A stretch of DNA of 64,000 bases, taken from the NCBI RefSeq assembly GCF_002968835.1, contig NZ_PKQK01000003.1:248001-312000 (forward strand), in the 5' to 3' direction. Positions 16,069 through 25,732 of the stretch are shown in pieces. The first letter of the stretch is position 1. Every line of letters starts with the position of its first letter. The notes under the pieces are model-generated. The model was not told where the DNA came from. It saw only the letters and a list, made by a program, of their open reading frames with translations, and made no database searches. The DNA comes from Paenibacillus sp. PCH8 (GTDB taxonomy: Bacteria; Bacillota; Bacilli; Paenibacillales; Paenibacillaceae). The position numbers were made by a program, and so were the translations under genes.

Positions 16069-17796
16069 TTATCGAAGTAAATTGGTTTTGGCTAATTCAA
16101 TCAGCTCATCTCCACGTCCGTTCAGCACGGCTTTCATCATCCATAAGGTGAACCCTTGCGCCTGTTTGATATCAATCTTTGGAGGTAAGGACAATTCTTG
16201 GCGATTCACCACCACGTCGATCAGAACAGGCCCATCATGCTGAAGCGCACGCTGCACTGCTCCTTCCAGTTCAGCCGGATCCTCAACCCGAATGCCTTCC
16301 ATGCCCATGGCTTGAGCAACCATCGCAAAGTTGGGATTCACGAGTTCGGTGCCCGACTCCAAGAAGCCGGCAGCCTTCATCTCCAGTTCAACAAAACCGA
16401 GTGCGCCGTTATTATACACCACAACTTTAATCGGAAGATTATGCTGTTTTAATGTCAACAGATCACCCATCAACATCGTAATACCGCCATCACCGGACAA
16501 AGAGATAATTTGTCTGCCAGGATCAGCCACTTGCGCGCCAATCGCTTGAGGCAGAGCATTCGCCATCGTACCGTGATTGAATGAACCGAGCAATCTGCGA
16601 TTGCGGCTCATCTCAATATAGCGGGCCGCCCATACGGTCGGAGTACCGACATCACAGGTAAAGATTGCATTTTCAGCTGCGTTATCACTTAGTATTTTAG
16701 TAAGGTACTGTGGATGGATAGGCTTTTTACCCGGTTTGCCAACCGCAAGTTCGTCCAGATCTTTGCGTACCTTCACGTACCGATCCACACTTTTATGCAG
16801 ATGTTTGTCGCTGTGTTCTTCTGTCAGGTAAGGGAGTAAAGCTTCTATGGTCGCTTTCACATCTCCGCAAACGCCATAATCGAGCTTCGTGCGTCGGCCC
16901 AGATGGGAAGATTGAATATCGACTTGAAGGACAGTCGCATCTTCCGGATAGAATTGACGATACGGGAAGTCCGTTCCCAGCATCAACAGCACATCGCAGT
17001 CCATCATCGCATGATAACCGGATGAATATCCAATCAGCCCCGTAAGACCCACGGAATACGGATTGTCATACTCCAAATATTCCTTACCTCTGAGAGCAAT
17101 AACCATGGGAGATTTCAATCGATCACAGAGCTGCATGAGGGGTTCCCGAGCGCCTGCACAGCCTGCACCGCACAGCAACGTGATTTTTTTGTCCTGATTC
17201 AGATATTCCGCCAGCTTCACAAGTTCCGGCTCAGAAGGATGTACTACTGGATGGGTTGCGTGGTACACATGCTCAGGCACAGGAAGATCGGCCGCTTCGA
17301 GTCCAGCTACATCCCCTGGCAGCACGACGACAGACACACCTGAACGTGCAACTGCTGTCTGGATGGCCATAGTGAGGGAACGCGGCATCTGTTTGGCTGT
17401 AGTGATGACTTCGCAATAATCACTACATTCCTGAAACAGATACTCCGGATGTGTCGCCTGGAAATATTCACTGCCAATCTCATCACTTGGAATATGGGCA
17501 GCAATGGCGAGTACTGGTACTCGATTGCGGTGACAATCATACAGACCGTTAATCAGATGCATGTTACCAGGTCCACTACTCCCTGCACAGACAGCGATAC
17601 TCCCCGTTACCTCAGCATCAGCCCCAGCTGCAAATGCAGCGACTTCTTCATGGCGTACATGAATCCACTCAATCTTGCCCGAACGACGGATGGAGTCGAG
17701 TACCGCATTCAAAGAATCTCCAACAATGCCGTATATGCGTTTGATGCCAGCGTTCAGTAATACTTCAACAAAAACGTCTGCAACTGTTTTTTTCAT
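16069..17796 (-). CDS. poxB: Thiamine-diphosphate pyruvate oxidase / pyruvate dehydrogenase (quinone)
   Basis: A 575-residue TPP- and FAD-dependent enzyme that oxidatively decarboxylates pyruvate to acetate, passing electrons to quinone (E. coli PoxB; B. subtilis YdaP). The catalytic Glu is E50 in HVRHEE, and the TPP-Mg motif runs from SGDGGI to VVYNN near residues 430-460. Length matches PoxB (572). The C-terminus (FTLWMMKAVLNGRGDELIEL) is amphipathic, as in the membrane-binding peptide of PoxB, so it is probably a peripheral membrane enzyme. Acetolactate synthase is less likely because the FAD domain and tail follow the PoxB pattern. The start has AAGGGG upstream. Monocistronic. A cre-like site lies at 17930-17943. 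Confidence 0.88.
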   Translation of the reverse strand: MKKTVADVFVEVLLNAGIKRIYGIVGDSLNAVLDSIRRSGKIEWIHVRHEEVAAFAAGADAEVTGSIAVCAGSSGPGNMHLINGLYDCHRNRVPVLAIAAHIPSDEIGSEYFQATHPEYLFQECSDYCEVITTAKQMPRSLTMAIQTAVARSGVSVVVLPGDVAGLEAADLPVPEHVYHATHPVVHPSEPELVKLAEYLNQDKKITLLCGAGCAGAREPLMQLCDRLKSPMVIALRGKEYLEYDNPYSVGLTGLIGYSSGYHAMMDCDVLLMLGTDFPYRQFYPEDATVLQVDIQSSHLGRRTKLDYGVCGDVKATIEALLPYLTEEHSDKHLHKSVDRYVKVRKDLDELAVGKPGKKPIHPQYLTKILSDNAAENAIFTCDVGTPTVWAARYIEMSRNRRLLGSFNHGTMANALPQAIGAQVADPGRQIISLSGDGGITMLMGDLLTLKQHNLPIKVVVYNNGALGFVELEMKAAGFLESGTELVNPNFAMVAQAMGMEGIRVEDPAELEGAVQRALQHDGPVLIDVVVNRQELSLPPKIDIKQAQGFTLWMMKAVLNGRGDELIELAKTNLLR

Positions 17797-17929
17797 CTTA
17801 AATTGGTCCCCTTTAATTGCTTGTTTTGATTATCTTTCCATCCTGTGAATATACCTATTCTTATTCCCCAATCTTTTAAATTCCGAATCAAAACATATGT
17901 AATTGTGAATATATGAACAAACGTTCCAT

Positions 17930-17943
17930 TGAAATCGTTATCT
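17930..17943. promoter_or_regulatory. Candidate cre (CcpA) site upstream of poxB
   Basis: TGAAATCGTTATCT matches the cre consensus TGWAARCGYTWNCW at 13 of 14 positions. It lies 134 bases upstream of the poxB start. No promoter is assigned, so repression or activation cannot be distinguished. Confidence 0.4.
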
Positions 17944-18013
17944 CAACGTTAGGACCGGTTACACTCACAGTATAAGAAATCGGCCTCTTCCTGAGATGTG
18001 GGAAAACGTCAAA

Positions 18014-18041
18014 AATCCGCTTGTCGAATGACAAACGGATT
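18014..18041 (-). terminator. Terminator of the SDR gene
   Basis: On the minus strand, arms AATCCGTTTGTC and GACAAGCGGATT (one G-U pair) with loop ATTC, followed by TTT, directly after the SDR stop. Confidence 0.8.
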
Positions 18042-18052
18042 ACGGTTAAAAC

Positions 18053-18814
18053 TCAGATGGCAGGCATAACGTTACCACCACTTACGGGAATGTAGGCACC
18101 TGTGATAAATGAGGACAGATCCGATGCCAGAAAGGCTACCGCATTGGCAATTTCCTGATCCTCACCCCTGCGCTTCAGCGGTACGGTGCGGGTATATGCT
18201 TCATCATGTCCAGGTTCACTGGAGCGATCACGTTCACTAATCGTCCAACCAGGCGCAACCTGATTCACGGTAATCTGATACTCGCCGACCTCTTTGGCAA
18301 GCACACGGTATACTCCGTCCATTCCACGCTTGCCAGCGGTATAGGCAGATTGGTGAGCGAAATTTTGCATCGCACACTCTGTATTGATGCCAATGAACCG
18401 ACCGGCTTTGACTTCTTGCATATGCGGAATGAATGCTTTGGCAAGATATACACTCTGCATGACACAGGATTCGAATTGACTCAAGTAATCTTCAGGTGAC
18501 TGTTCCAGCACGGTTGTCCATTCATATTGAATGACCGCATTGGCAACAACAATATCCACGCCGCCGAGGACGCTCTGTATCTCATCGCGCATTCGAAATG
18601 CCGTATCCTGCTTCGTAATATCCCCCTGTACGATTACAGCCTGACAACCGAGAGCTTCAATCTCACCCTGTAGCTCTCGAGCCTTCGTTTCATTATTTAT
18701 GTAATGTAGAGCCAGATTGGCACCACATGCGGCCAAGGTACGGGCAATTACTCTCCCCAGTTGTCCGGTTGCACCAGTAACCAGAGCTGTTTTTCCTGTG
18801 AGATCCAGTTGCAT
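18053..18814 (-). CDS. SDR family oxidoreductase with altered active site
   Basis: A 253-residue short-chain dehydrogenase. The cofactor loop is TGATGQLG (13-20), and the catalytic Tyr and Lys are in YTAGK. The position 13 residues before the Tyr, normally Ser, is Thr (GINTECAMQ), and the NNAG motif is replaced by VANAVIQ. Both changes are unusual and could affect activity or specificity. The start ATG 18814 follows AAGGAGG at 11 bases; the upstream in-frame ATG has no ribosome binding site. Substrate unknown; sugar or polyol substrates are plausible for this subgroup. It is separated from the Dabb gene by about 170 bases and ends at the hairpin 18014-18041. Confidence 0.85.
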   Translation of the reverse strand: MQLDLTGKTALVTGATGQLGRVIARTLAACGANLALHYINNETKARELQGEIEALGCQAVIVQGDITKQDTAFRMRDEIQSVLGGVDIVVANAVIQYEWTTVLEQSPEDYLSQFESCVMQSVYLAKAFIPHMQEVKAGRFIGINTECAMQNFAHQSAYTAGKRGMDGVYRVLAKEVGEYQITVNQVAPGWTISERDRSSEPGHDEAYTRTVPLKRRGEDQEIANAVAFLASDLSSFITGAYIPVSGGNVMPAI

Positions 18815-18981
18815 CCTAACAGAAACCTCCTTGAGTTCACATATATTCCGCAAATCCGAAAACGATTTCGATTACCACGGTTACTTCTACCATATTTCAC
18901 GTTACCTTAGTTATATATAACCTCGCATTAATACTCATTTGAATTGAAGTCATGCGATGTCTCATCTATCGGGATTATTCA

Positions 18982-19284
18982 TCAATTATGCTTGATCAGA
19001 TCAATTTCCTGAGAACGACTGACTTCCTTTTCCCAACGTTCTTCTACATACTGGCGGTGAACGGGGTGATTATTGTATGCATCATACGCAGCCTGATCAG
19101 CGAAGACCATCGAGAAGCTGTAATCAAACTCATTTTTCTCACTTACCTGTTTCAGAACCTGAAATTGCTCTACACCAGGAATGGCTGCCAGTGCATCCGA
19201 ACTTTCTGTCAGAAAGGCTTCTGCCTCTGGTGTATCTTTACCCGCGTAAAGTGTAAACGTTACCATATGTGTGATGCGACTCAT
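18982..19284 (-). CDS. Dabb (stress-responsive A/B barrel) family protein
   Basis: A 100-residue single-domain protein with the Dabb pattern: an N-terminal HMVTFTLYAG strand, central EQFQVLKQ, a YSFSMVFAD strand and the C-terminal HPVHRQYVEE motif. Dabb proteins form dimeric alpha/beta barrels; some are stress-induced and others are cyclases or degradation enzymes, but most bacterial members are unassigned. The start ATG 19284 is preceded by GGAGGAAA. Longer readings begin inside the ribosome binding site. No obvious terminator was seen before the SDR gene, so the two may share a transcript. Cytosolic. Confidence 0.85.
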   Translation of the reverse strand: MSRITHMVTFTLYAGKDTPEAEAFLTESSDALAAIPGVEQFQVLKQVSEKNEFDYSFSMVFADQAAYDAYNNHPVHRQYVEERWEKEVSRSQEIDLIKHN

Positions 19285-19447
19285 CTCTATTTCCTCCTCC
19301 AATATGTCTTACTCTGTTTCCTAGTGTACATCCGAAAGTATTGTAAGCGCAATAATTGGTTGAATTAATTTTTAATGAAATAGATATTCATCGTTATCAC
19401 TATAACTTTCAGGCACAGATTACACAGATTCCCCATTGATTGGCATA

Positions 19448-19480
19448 CAAAAAAACCTCAGGACGAATCCCGAGGTTTTC
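19448..19480 (-). terminator. Terminator of rpmE2
   Basis: On the minus strand AAAACCTC and GAGGTTTT arms with an inner GGA/TCC stem, followed by TTTTTTT. Strong intrinsic terminator. Confidence 0.9.
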
Positions 19481-19498
19481 TTGTAATGGTTGGACAGA

Positions 19499-19747
19499 CT
19501 ATTTAATGTTGTATTTACGGTTAAATTTATCAACACGGCCACCGATGTCCACGTTTCTTTGTTTACCAGTGAAGAACGGGTGGGATGCGGAACTAGTGTC
19601 CACACGGATTACTGGATAAGAGTTACCGTCTTCCCATTCCATTGTTTCGTTAGAGAACTTCGTGGAAGAACTCAAGAATTTGAAATCAGCACTTGCATCG
19701 TAAAAAATTACGAGTTGTGTCTTTGGATGGATGTCAACTTTTGGCAT
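19499..19747 (-). CDS. rpmE2: Ribosomal protein L31 type B
   Basis: An 82-residue L31 of the zinc-independent type B. It has the family landmarks [23 protein letters not shown] and the C-terminal [21 protein letters not shown], and lacks the CxxC zinc ligands of type A. In Bacillus this paralogue replaces zinc-containing L31 under zinc starvation through Zur control. Here no Zur box was seen upstream, while three lie near znuC and rpmG. It may therefore be the constitutive L31 of this strain. A TATAAT on the minus strand is at 19801-19806. Monocistronic with a strong terminator. Confidence 0.95.
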   Translation of the reverse strand: MPKVDIHPKTQLVIFYDASADFKFLSSSTKFSNETMEWEDGNSYPVIRVDTSSASHPFFTGKQRNVDIGGRVDKFNRKYNIK

Positions 19748-19800
19748 AATCTATTTACACTCCTTTAATATGGGTACTTCTTAGAATCAAACTACATTTT

Positions 19801-19806
19801 ATTATA
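19801..19806 (-). promoter_or_regulatory. Candidate -10 element of rpmE2
   Basis: TATAAT on the minus strand, 54 bases upstream of the start codon. No good -35 hexamer at 16-18 bases, so support is partial. Confidence 0.4.
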
Positions 19807-19989
19807 CTCTTTTTTTGCACGAAGTACCAGCAAGATTTGAGGAATAGATAAAAAATTTATAACTCATGTGATTTTTCATCTGATCCAGCGTTACGCTGTG
19901 CCTCTCTCCAGTACATTCAGCATGTACTCCAAGGCCTCTAGTTCATCCCATCCCCAGCAGGCTTTTGACATCTACACAATGCGTTTACG

Positions 19990-20027
19990 AAAAAAAACAA
20001 AAAAGAGTCCTGATCTCCAGAACTCTT
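19990..20027 (-). terminator. Terminator of the xylosidase-glucuronidase-dehydrogenase operon
   Basis: On the minus strand AAGAGTTCTG and CAGGACTCTT arms (one G-U pair), 5-base loop, then TTTTTTG plus a further T run. Confidence 0.85.
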
Positions 20028-20054
20028 CCAGTAAAGTCTTATGCTCCAATCGTC

Positions 20055-21122
20055 TTATACGCCATTCGGGTACACCATGACTTTCAGACTGCCGCTCTTA
20101 TTGTGTAACGCACGCTCCATAGCCTGCTGTGTCTCTTCTAGTGAATAACGATCTGTAATGAGAGACATCACGTCATGCTGACCAGAGCTCAGAAACTCAA
20201 TTCCTACCGGATATGTGTTGGCATAACGAAATATTCCATAGATATCCACTTCATTATCCGCCATAAATGGAACATTGAGTGCGATCTCGTCCTGTGCCGG
20301 CAGACCCACGATGGCAAGTTTGCCTCCCCGCCGAAGTGAATACAGAGCCGATTGTAGCGCCTTAGGGTTACCGGCGGTTTCCCATGCGGTATCCACACCT
20401 ACACCATCGGTTAACTCGCGAATCACAGCCATTGCATCTTCATTTCGCACATTAATGACGTGGGTTGCTCCCATCCGCCGAGCCGCTTCCAGTCTGACTT
20501 CCTCCAGATCCGTGACGATGATGCGTTCCACACCGAATGATTTGGCTGCAGCTACAGCCATGAGTCCAACGGGGCCCATGCCCATAATAGCCAGAGTGGT
20601 TCCTGGAGCCAACTTGCTGCGTCGAGCCGCATGAATAACGACAGAGAAAGGTTCATTCATCGCAGCTTCCTCGTAAGACAGATGATCTGGAATCGGAAAT
20701 GCCATGTCCTCACGCATCACCATGTATTGTACAAATGCACCATCCACCGGAGGGGTCGCCAGAAACTGAACATCCGGGCACAGGTTATAGCGCCCCTCCT
20801 TGCATGACGTACAACGTCCGCAGGTGATCCCTGGCTCAATAGCAACCCGATCTCCTGTCTGTAGACGAGTTACATTCGCGCCAACAGCAGCAATGATTCC
20901 CGCACACTCATGCCCCAGAATGATCGGTTTCTCCACCACAAATCTGCCGATGCGTCCATGTTCAAAATAGTGCACATCCGAACCGCACACACCTACAGCC
21001 ATCACCTGAATAAGAACCTCATCCGCAGCGGGTTGGGGAACGGGTTGTTCCTCAATGATAATGTGTCCTGGTGCTGTCATGACAGCTGCCTTCATCGTCT
21101 CAGGCAGTTGATGCTGTCCCAT
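20055..21122 (-). CDS. Zinc-dependent polyol (sorbitol/xylitol-type) dehydrogenase
   Basis: A 355-residue medium-chain dehydrogenase. The catalytic zinc site is CGSDVHYFEHG plus GHE; the structural zinc site has four cysteines in CGRCTSCKEGRYNLC; the Rossmann loop is GMGPVGLM with Asp in VTDLEE, indicating NAD. The pattern is that of L-iditol/sorbitol or xylitol dehydrogenases. The start ATG 21122 has AGGAGGAG upstream; 22 extra residues in the longer reading lack support. It begins 89 bases after the aguA stop with no terminator between, so it is probably the third gene of the GH52-aguA operon, acting on pentose-derived polyols. The exact substrate is inference. Confidence 0.87.
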   Translation of the reverse strand: MGQHQLPETMKAAVMTAPGHIIIEEQPVPQPAADEVLIQVMAVGVCGSDVHYFEHGRIGRFVVEKPIILGHECAGIIAAVGANVTRLQTGDRVAIEPGITCGRCTSCKEGRYNLCPDVQFLATPPVDGAFVQYMVMREDMAFPIPDHLSYEEAAMNEPFSVVIHAARRSKLAPGTTLAIMGMGPVGLMAVAAAKSFGVERIIVTDLEEVRLEAARRMGATHVINVRNEDAMAVIRELTDGVGVDTAWETAGNPKALQSALYSLRRGGKLAIVGLPAQDEIALNVPFMADNEVDIYGIFRYANTYPVGIEFLSSGQHDVMSLITDRYSLEETQQAMERALHNKSGSLKVMVYPNGV

Positions 21123-21211
21123 ACGTATCTCCTCCTCCTGTAAGTCAAAGCTGTCTAGGTTACATCTGGGCATTCTGTATTCATCCAAACCATCTGTACT
21201 TCAACTTCCCA

Positions 21212-23352
21212 TTAATAGATGATTCGTCCCTGTTCGTCCTCAATGCCGCTCTTGCGATAGAAGTACGTATTGATCATGTCGCGCCATTCCTTCGCATGTT
21301 TGGCTTGGTTGTCCTGTAATGAAGCAACTTTGCTGAAGATGACCGGGTCCACTTTCCCCTCCAGTTGTCTCCATGTCTCGGCTAACGCCTCCGCCTGTAC
21401 AGCACCTTCAAAGTGTGTATCATAGATATGCTGGATAACCGTCTTACCGGAATGCAAGACATGGGTGTACGGCACGTGATGGAAAAATAAGATCAACTCA
21501 TCTGGACAGGTGTCCAAGGACTCATAACGACCAGCATTCTCCGGGTGATATTGAGAAGTATAACCTGTACCACTGTTCACGGTTCGATCTACACCAATTC
21601 CATGACAATCGGCAAAGTGATACGTACCCCATTTGGAATACTCGTACCCATCCACATTTGGTCCGTAATGGTGGTCCGGATTAACCATCCAGCCCACACC
21701 AAGAGGCGCTGTATAATTCTCATATATGCCTAGTGAAGTCATAAGCATATCCATCACTTGACACACGACTTCGTCCTCATGTCCAAACGTCAGTCTGACC
21801 CACTCATTGGCAATCTCTTCCGCTGTCAGCTCCGGATTCCACGCAAGTCTGCCATATCCATACAGATTCGCCTGTGCAAGTGGGTGTCCTGTCCAGCTGG
21901 CATCAGCTCCAATATTGGATACCGCAGCAAAACCACTATAGGGTCGGTTATACAGGGAGCCATTCGCGATCCGTTTGATCTCAGAACCTTCACCTTTTGC
22001 GTACGTGTCAAAATCCAATATGTCCTTCCACTGGGGAACCAGATAGCACAGATGACGCTGCTGTCCGGTATACTCCTGCGTAATCTGAAACTCAATAACC
22101 TGATTTGTATGTTCCATAGCGCCGAATAGCGGAGATACCGCTTCTCTTACCTGAAAATCCATAGGTCCGTTCTTGATTTGCAAAATGACATTCTCGGCAA
22201 AGCGTCCGTCCAGCGGCGTAAAGTGGTCATATGCTGCACGCGCCCGGTCTGTGGAACGGTCTCGCCAATCCTGTTTGCAGTTATAGACGAAGCAGCGCCA
22301 GATCACCAGTCCACCGAATGGCCTAAGTGCTTCGGCCAGCATGTTCGCGCCATCGGCATGATCACGATTATACGTGAACGGGCCTGGTCGATTCTCGGAG
22401 TCTGCCTTGATCAGATATCCACCAAAATCCGGAATCGCCGCATACACCTTGGCCGTTTGTATATTCCACCACTCTCGTACCTGTGTATCAAGCGGATCGG
22501 CTGTACGCAATCCACCAATCTCGATCGGACTTGCGTAATTGGCGCTCAGGAACAGCCGGATGCCGTAGGATCTGAACTCAGCAGCAACCTTCGCAACATC
22601 ACTTAGATAACGTTCCGTCAAGAAGAGGCTCTCCCGCCGATGCACGTTGACGTTGTTGATCGATATGGCATTGATTCCCGTGGAAGCGAGCAATCGTGCA
22701 TAATCCCGGATTCGCCCCAAGTCTTGCGTGAATTCCCCGTTATCATAGAAAATGGAATCTCCGGCATATCCCCGCTCAATGCTACCGTCCACGTTATCCC
22801 ACTGATTAATCATTCGCAGCGAATTGGCTGGCTGCTCCGTAATGAAACTCCACTTCTTCGCCGCTTCATTCGTCTCACTGCTGCTTTCATGATCCAATGT
22901 CAACGCTCGAAGCAGATGAAATGCACCATACAGCACGCCTTGGGGCGTCTCTGAACCAATCACCAATGTGCCGTTTGCCTCGTGCTCACGAATGACATAT
23001 CCTTCACCTTGCACAGCTGAACGCTCTTCCTCGCTGAAGGCGTCAGCAACAGCATGACTTCCCCCCAAGTGCCGACTCGTATTGCGGAAGCGCATTCGTT
23101 CCGTTCACGTTTCTGTACATCAGCCAGATGAGCAACATCCGGCTTCACGCGATACAACTTCTCCAGCCCGTCAACAAGCTCGGTCACAGCTGTAGTCATG
23201 ATCTTATGATTTTCTTCAGCTAATATCAGCTTGCTCCAAGCAGGAGCTGCCTTTCGGGCAGTTCCTTCCGAATTCAACAGACCTGAGTGATATCCCAGCC
23301 ATGCATCATACTGCGGGCCTGCCAGACCCGATTGTACAACGGGTTGGCTCAT
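21212..23352 (-). CDS. aguA: GH67 alpha-glucuronidase, frameshifted in this sequence
   Basis: Intracellular alpha-glucuronidase that removes 4-O-methylglucuronic acid from the non-reducing end of aldouronic acids produced from glucuronoxylan. About 713 residues after correction, near the usual ~680-700. Family blocks include [39 protein letters not shown] and the C-terminal [15 protein letters not shown]. The frame changes at the six-C run 23061-23066 (plus strand). The N-terminal part ends correctly at AIRVGTW and the rest resumes at GSHAVADAF; one extra base joins them. The start at 23352 overlaps the GH52 stop by ATGA, so translation is coupled. No signal peptide, consistent with uptake of aldouronates before cleavage. 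Confidence 0.92.
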
Positions 23353-25523
23353 TGTACAGCCTCCTTGCTGGCATGGATCTGCGCAAGACGATTTCCTTTA
23401 CCCTCAAGTAGCCATAGGATGGACGTTACCCCGCGCGGATAGTACTTGCTTCCTACCGCCACACCGGACAGGATCTGGTCGCTCCAGCACCAGTAGGATT
23501 CCTCCGAATGCAGTAGCCAGTTCACATGAGCCGCATCAGATGCCTTTCCTGTCTCATCCCATTCCATGCCGAGTATTTCTCTCGTTATAAACTGGGACAG
23601 ATATATTTTGCTTAGCCATGAGTTATTGCTTGTCGAGGACAGTTTCCAACCTCCGTCTTCAAACAGGCATGTACCCGGTACAAGAACTGTCTTCAGATGT
23701 GTATGGAGTGCCTTCAAGTAAGGTCCAAACCGACCGTTGACATCCAGTGCGGCTTCACAACCTGTAAAGTACGGGAACACCAGACCTTCAATCGCCGGAA
23801 TGATGCGGGAATCGTTATTCTCCGCAATAACTGCCGGAATGTAGCCGCCATCCGTTAACTGTGCAGCGATACTCGCGGCGCAGCGATCCGCTTGACGCCC
23901 TGCTTGATGTGACAGATCTGCCCGCTTCTCAGCTGCGAACAGTTTCTCCAATGCAACGTAGACCGCCCAGCACTTGCCCGCCAGATAGATATTATTGCGA
24001 GACTGCCCAAGTGACACATCCAGGCTATCGTAAGTTGTGATCTCCGCTCCCCCCTGGGTACGGCTGCTATCCAGACCCATCAGACCATTCCGTTGCTCTT
24101 CGTCCGGGTGATCACGATGAAGCATGCTCTCGAAGCAATCCTGAATCACAGGCAGCATGTTTTTGACAAACGCTTGATCCTGTGTTTGTTCAATGTATAC
24201 CGTCGCACAGCACAGCCAGTTCACAAGTTCTTCATGACTCATCTGTGAGAAACAGTCATCAATACCTACCAACTCATACGCCGAGTGTCCAGGACGCGAG
24301 AATACATTGGCTATACCCATATCATGGGTAAAGGAAATACCGCCCGGATACAGCTTCTCTTCCCCTGGGAATCGAACCTGATCGGTGTAACTGTAACGTT
24401 TCACGAACCATTCCAGCTCGTTCCGCACAGTCCACGGATTCATGGCAAGTTCGAAGTACAACTGATCTGCGGTCAGATCAAGTGTGTTCATCATTCGGTA
24501 TTCCCCTTCATTCACAACCCAGAGTGGCTCACCATCGGCATCCAGCATCTGAGTGCTGGCATAATAGCTGTGAATGGAATGAGCAAGCATGAATGACTGA
24601 TCTTCGGTCAGGGCAGCTGTTCCAAGGCGCTGATCCACTTCTGCACAGGATGCTGTCAGCTCGCTGAAACGTTGAAGCGCATATTCTCCTGCTGCCTGGA
24701 TATCCGCGAAGTAGCGTGTGTACCAATACGTCGTGTCCATCCCGGATGTCACAATGCCATCACGGTAGAAACAAACAGCACATTGATAGGTACGCTTCTC
24801 TCCTGCCGGCACCTCCATCAGTACAACAGCCGTTCCGCCAAGTCCAAAGGCCAGATTCTCACGATGCTTCTCCTGCAGAATCTTCTCCAGCGTAAATCCG
24901 CGCGCAGGCCACAGCCCGTCATCCTTTGACATAATTGCGGTAAGACGTCCTTGTCCAACACCCGTGGTGGAACCACCCTCCGGTCCTCCAATCAGGCGCA
25001 TGGCAGAGTATGGGTCTGAGCCCTGATAGCCGAAGTAGGCCTTACGTGCTTGTTGACCTTGCGTGTTGTCAATCGTCATCTCCACCAAGACGGCTGGTAC
25101 GAGTGCATCCATTAACGCTTCGCGATCCCCACTCGTTGGATCTGGTACCGGACGTACAGGTGAATATATCTGGAACGTAAGGTCTCCCGCAGCCCACATG
25201 TCCGTTCCCAAAGTGAATTTACGAGTAATATCCTCATCAGCAAATGCCGATATCAGCGGTTGTGGAGCCTTGGCCTGATCCCCGTTCTCCAGCTTCTCTA
25301 CATCGTATCGACTGCTCTCGTCCTCCGTTGCTTCATAGAAAGGAAGTGCCTGATAATGATCCCCATCACGGGACTGTAATCCAATATATACATTCTGGTC
25401 TGCCGGCTTGCCGAGTTCCAGACCCAGGCCGCCTTTGGCCCCTTTGTACCCCAGTGTAAAGCTGGCGAAAGCGCCGATTGGTGAGTGATGTGCATTATAA
25501 AAAATAGATTTGGATGTGCTCAT
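23349..25523 (-). CDS. xynB: GH52 beta-xylosidase
   Basis: A 724-residue retaining beta-xylosidase, the length and sequence pattern of the Geobacillus stearothermophilus GH52 enzyme XynB2. It starts FYNAHHSPIGAFASFTLG. The expected nucleophile Glu lies in VNEGEYRMMNT and the acid/base Asp in TTYDSLDVSLGQ, both intact. The C-terminus has SKYYPRGVTSILWLLEG. No signal peptide, so it hydrolyses imported xylo-oligosaccharides in the cytoplasm. It is the first gene of the operon with aguA (4-base overlap) and the polyol dehydrogenase, divergent from an AraC regulator. The ribosome binding site is GAGGGG. The symbol follows Geobacillus usage. Confidence 0.95.
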   Translation of the reverse strand: MSTSKSIFYNAHHSPIGAFASFTLGYKGAKGGLGLELGKPADQNVYIGLQSRDGDHYQALPFYEATEDESSRYDVEKLENGDQAKAPQPLISAFADEDITRKFTLGTDMWAAGDLTFQIYSPVRPVPDPTSGDREALMDALVPAVLVEMTIDNTQGQQARKAYFGYQGSDPYSAMRLIGGPEGGSTTGVGQGRLTAIMSKDDGLWPARGFTLEKILQEKHRENLAFGLGGTAVVLMEVPAGEKRTYQCAVCFYRDGIVTSGMDTTYWYTRYFADIQAAGEYALQRFSELTASCAEVDQRLGTAALTEDQSFMLAHSIHSYYASTQMLDADGEPLWVVNEGEYRMMNTLDLTADQLYFELAMNPWTVRNELEWFVKRYSYTDQVRFPGEEKLYPGGISFTHDMGIANVFSRPGHSAYELVGIDDCFSQMSHEELVNWLCCATVYIEQTQDQAFVKNMLPVIQDCFESMLHRDHPDEEQRNGLMGLDSSRTQGGAEITTYDSLDVSLGQSRNNIYLAGKCWAVYVALEKLFAAEKRADLSHQAGRQADRCAASIAAQLTDGGYIPAVIAENNDSRIIPAIEGLVFPYFTGCEAALDVNGRFGPYLKALHTHLKTVLVPGTCLFEDGGWKLSSTSNNSWLSKIYLSQFITREILGMEWDETGKASDAAHVNWLLHSEESYWCWSDQILSGVAVGSKYYPRGVTSILWLLEGKGNRLAQIHASKEAVQ

Positions 25524-25618
25524 AATTCATAACCCCTCTCAGATGATATGCATACGTTCTCATTAGCCCCATCCTAACACGCGATCCCACCCCAGACCAT
25601 GATCAAATCAATCGGATA

Positions 25619-25664
25619 TTTACCCAAATCAAGCTGATATACTATAATGATTGAAGCGGTTACA
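25619..25664 (+). promoter_or_regulatory. araC promoter with overlapping cre site
   Basis: TTTACC (25619-25624), an 18-base spacer and TATAAT (25643-25648). Immediately downstream, ATTGAAGCGGTTACA (25650-25664) fits the cre consensus WTGNAANCGNWNNCW with a single mismatch. A CcpA complex here would block transcription of the regulator during growth on preferred sugars. Confidence 0.6.
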
Positions 25665-25732
25665 CTAAAACATCTGATCACTTGTCTGGATAAGCGAATA
25701 CTGCATTCCATTTGAACTAAGGGGGAATTTCC

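Noticed and set aside
17797..17900. SigB-type promoter of poxB (as for B. subtilis ydaP)
   Set aside because: A GGGGAAT -10-like sequence exists but no GTTTAA at 12-15 bases upstream.
18850..18880. CGAAAACGATTTCG palindrome as a cre site
   Set aside because: Only 11 of 14 matches and no supporting promoter.
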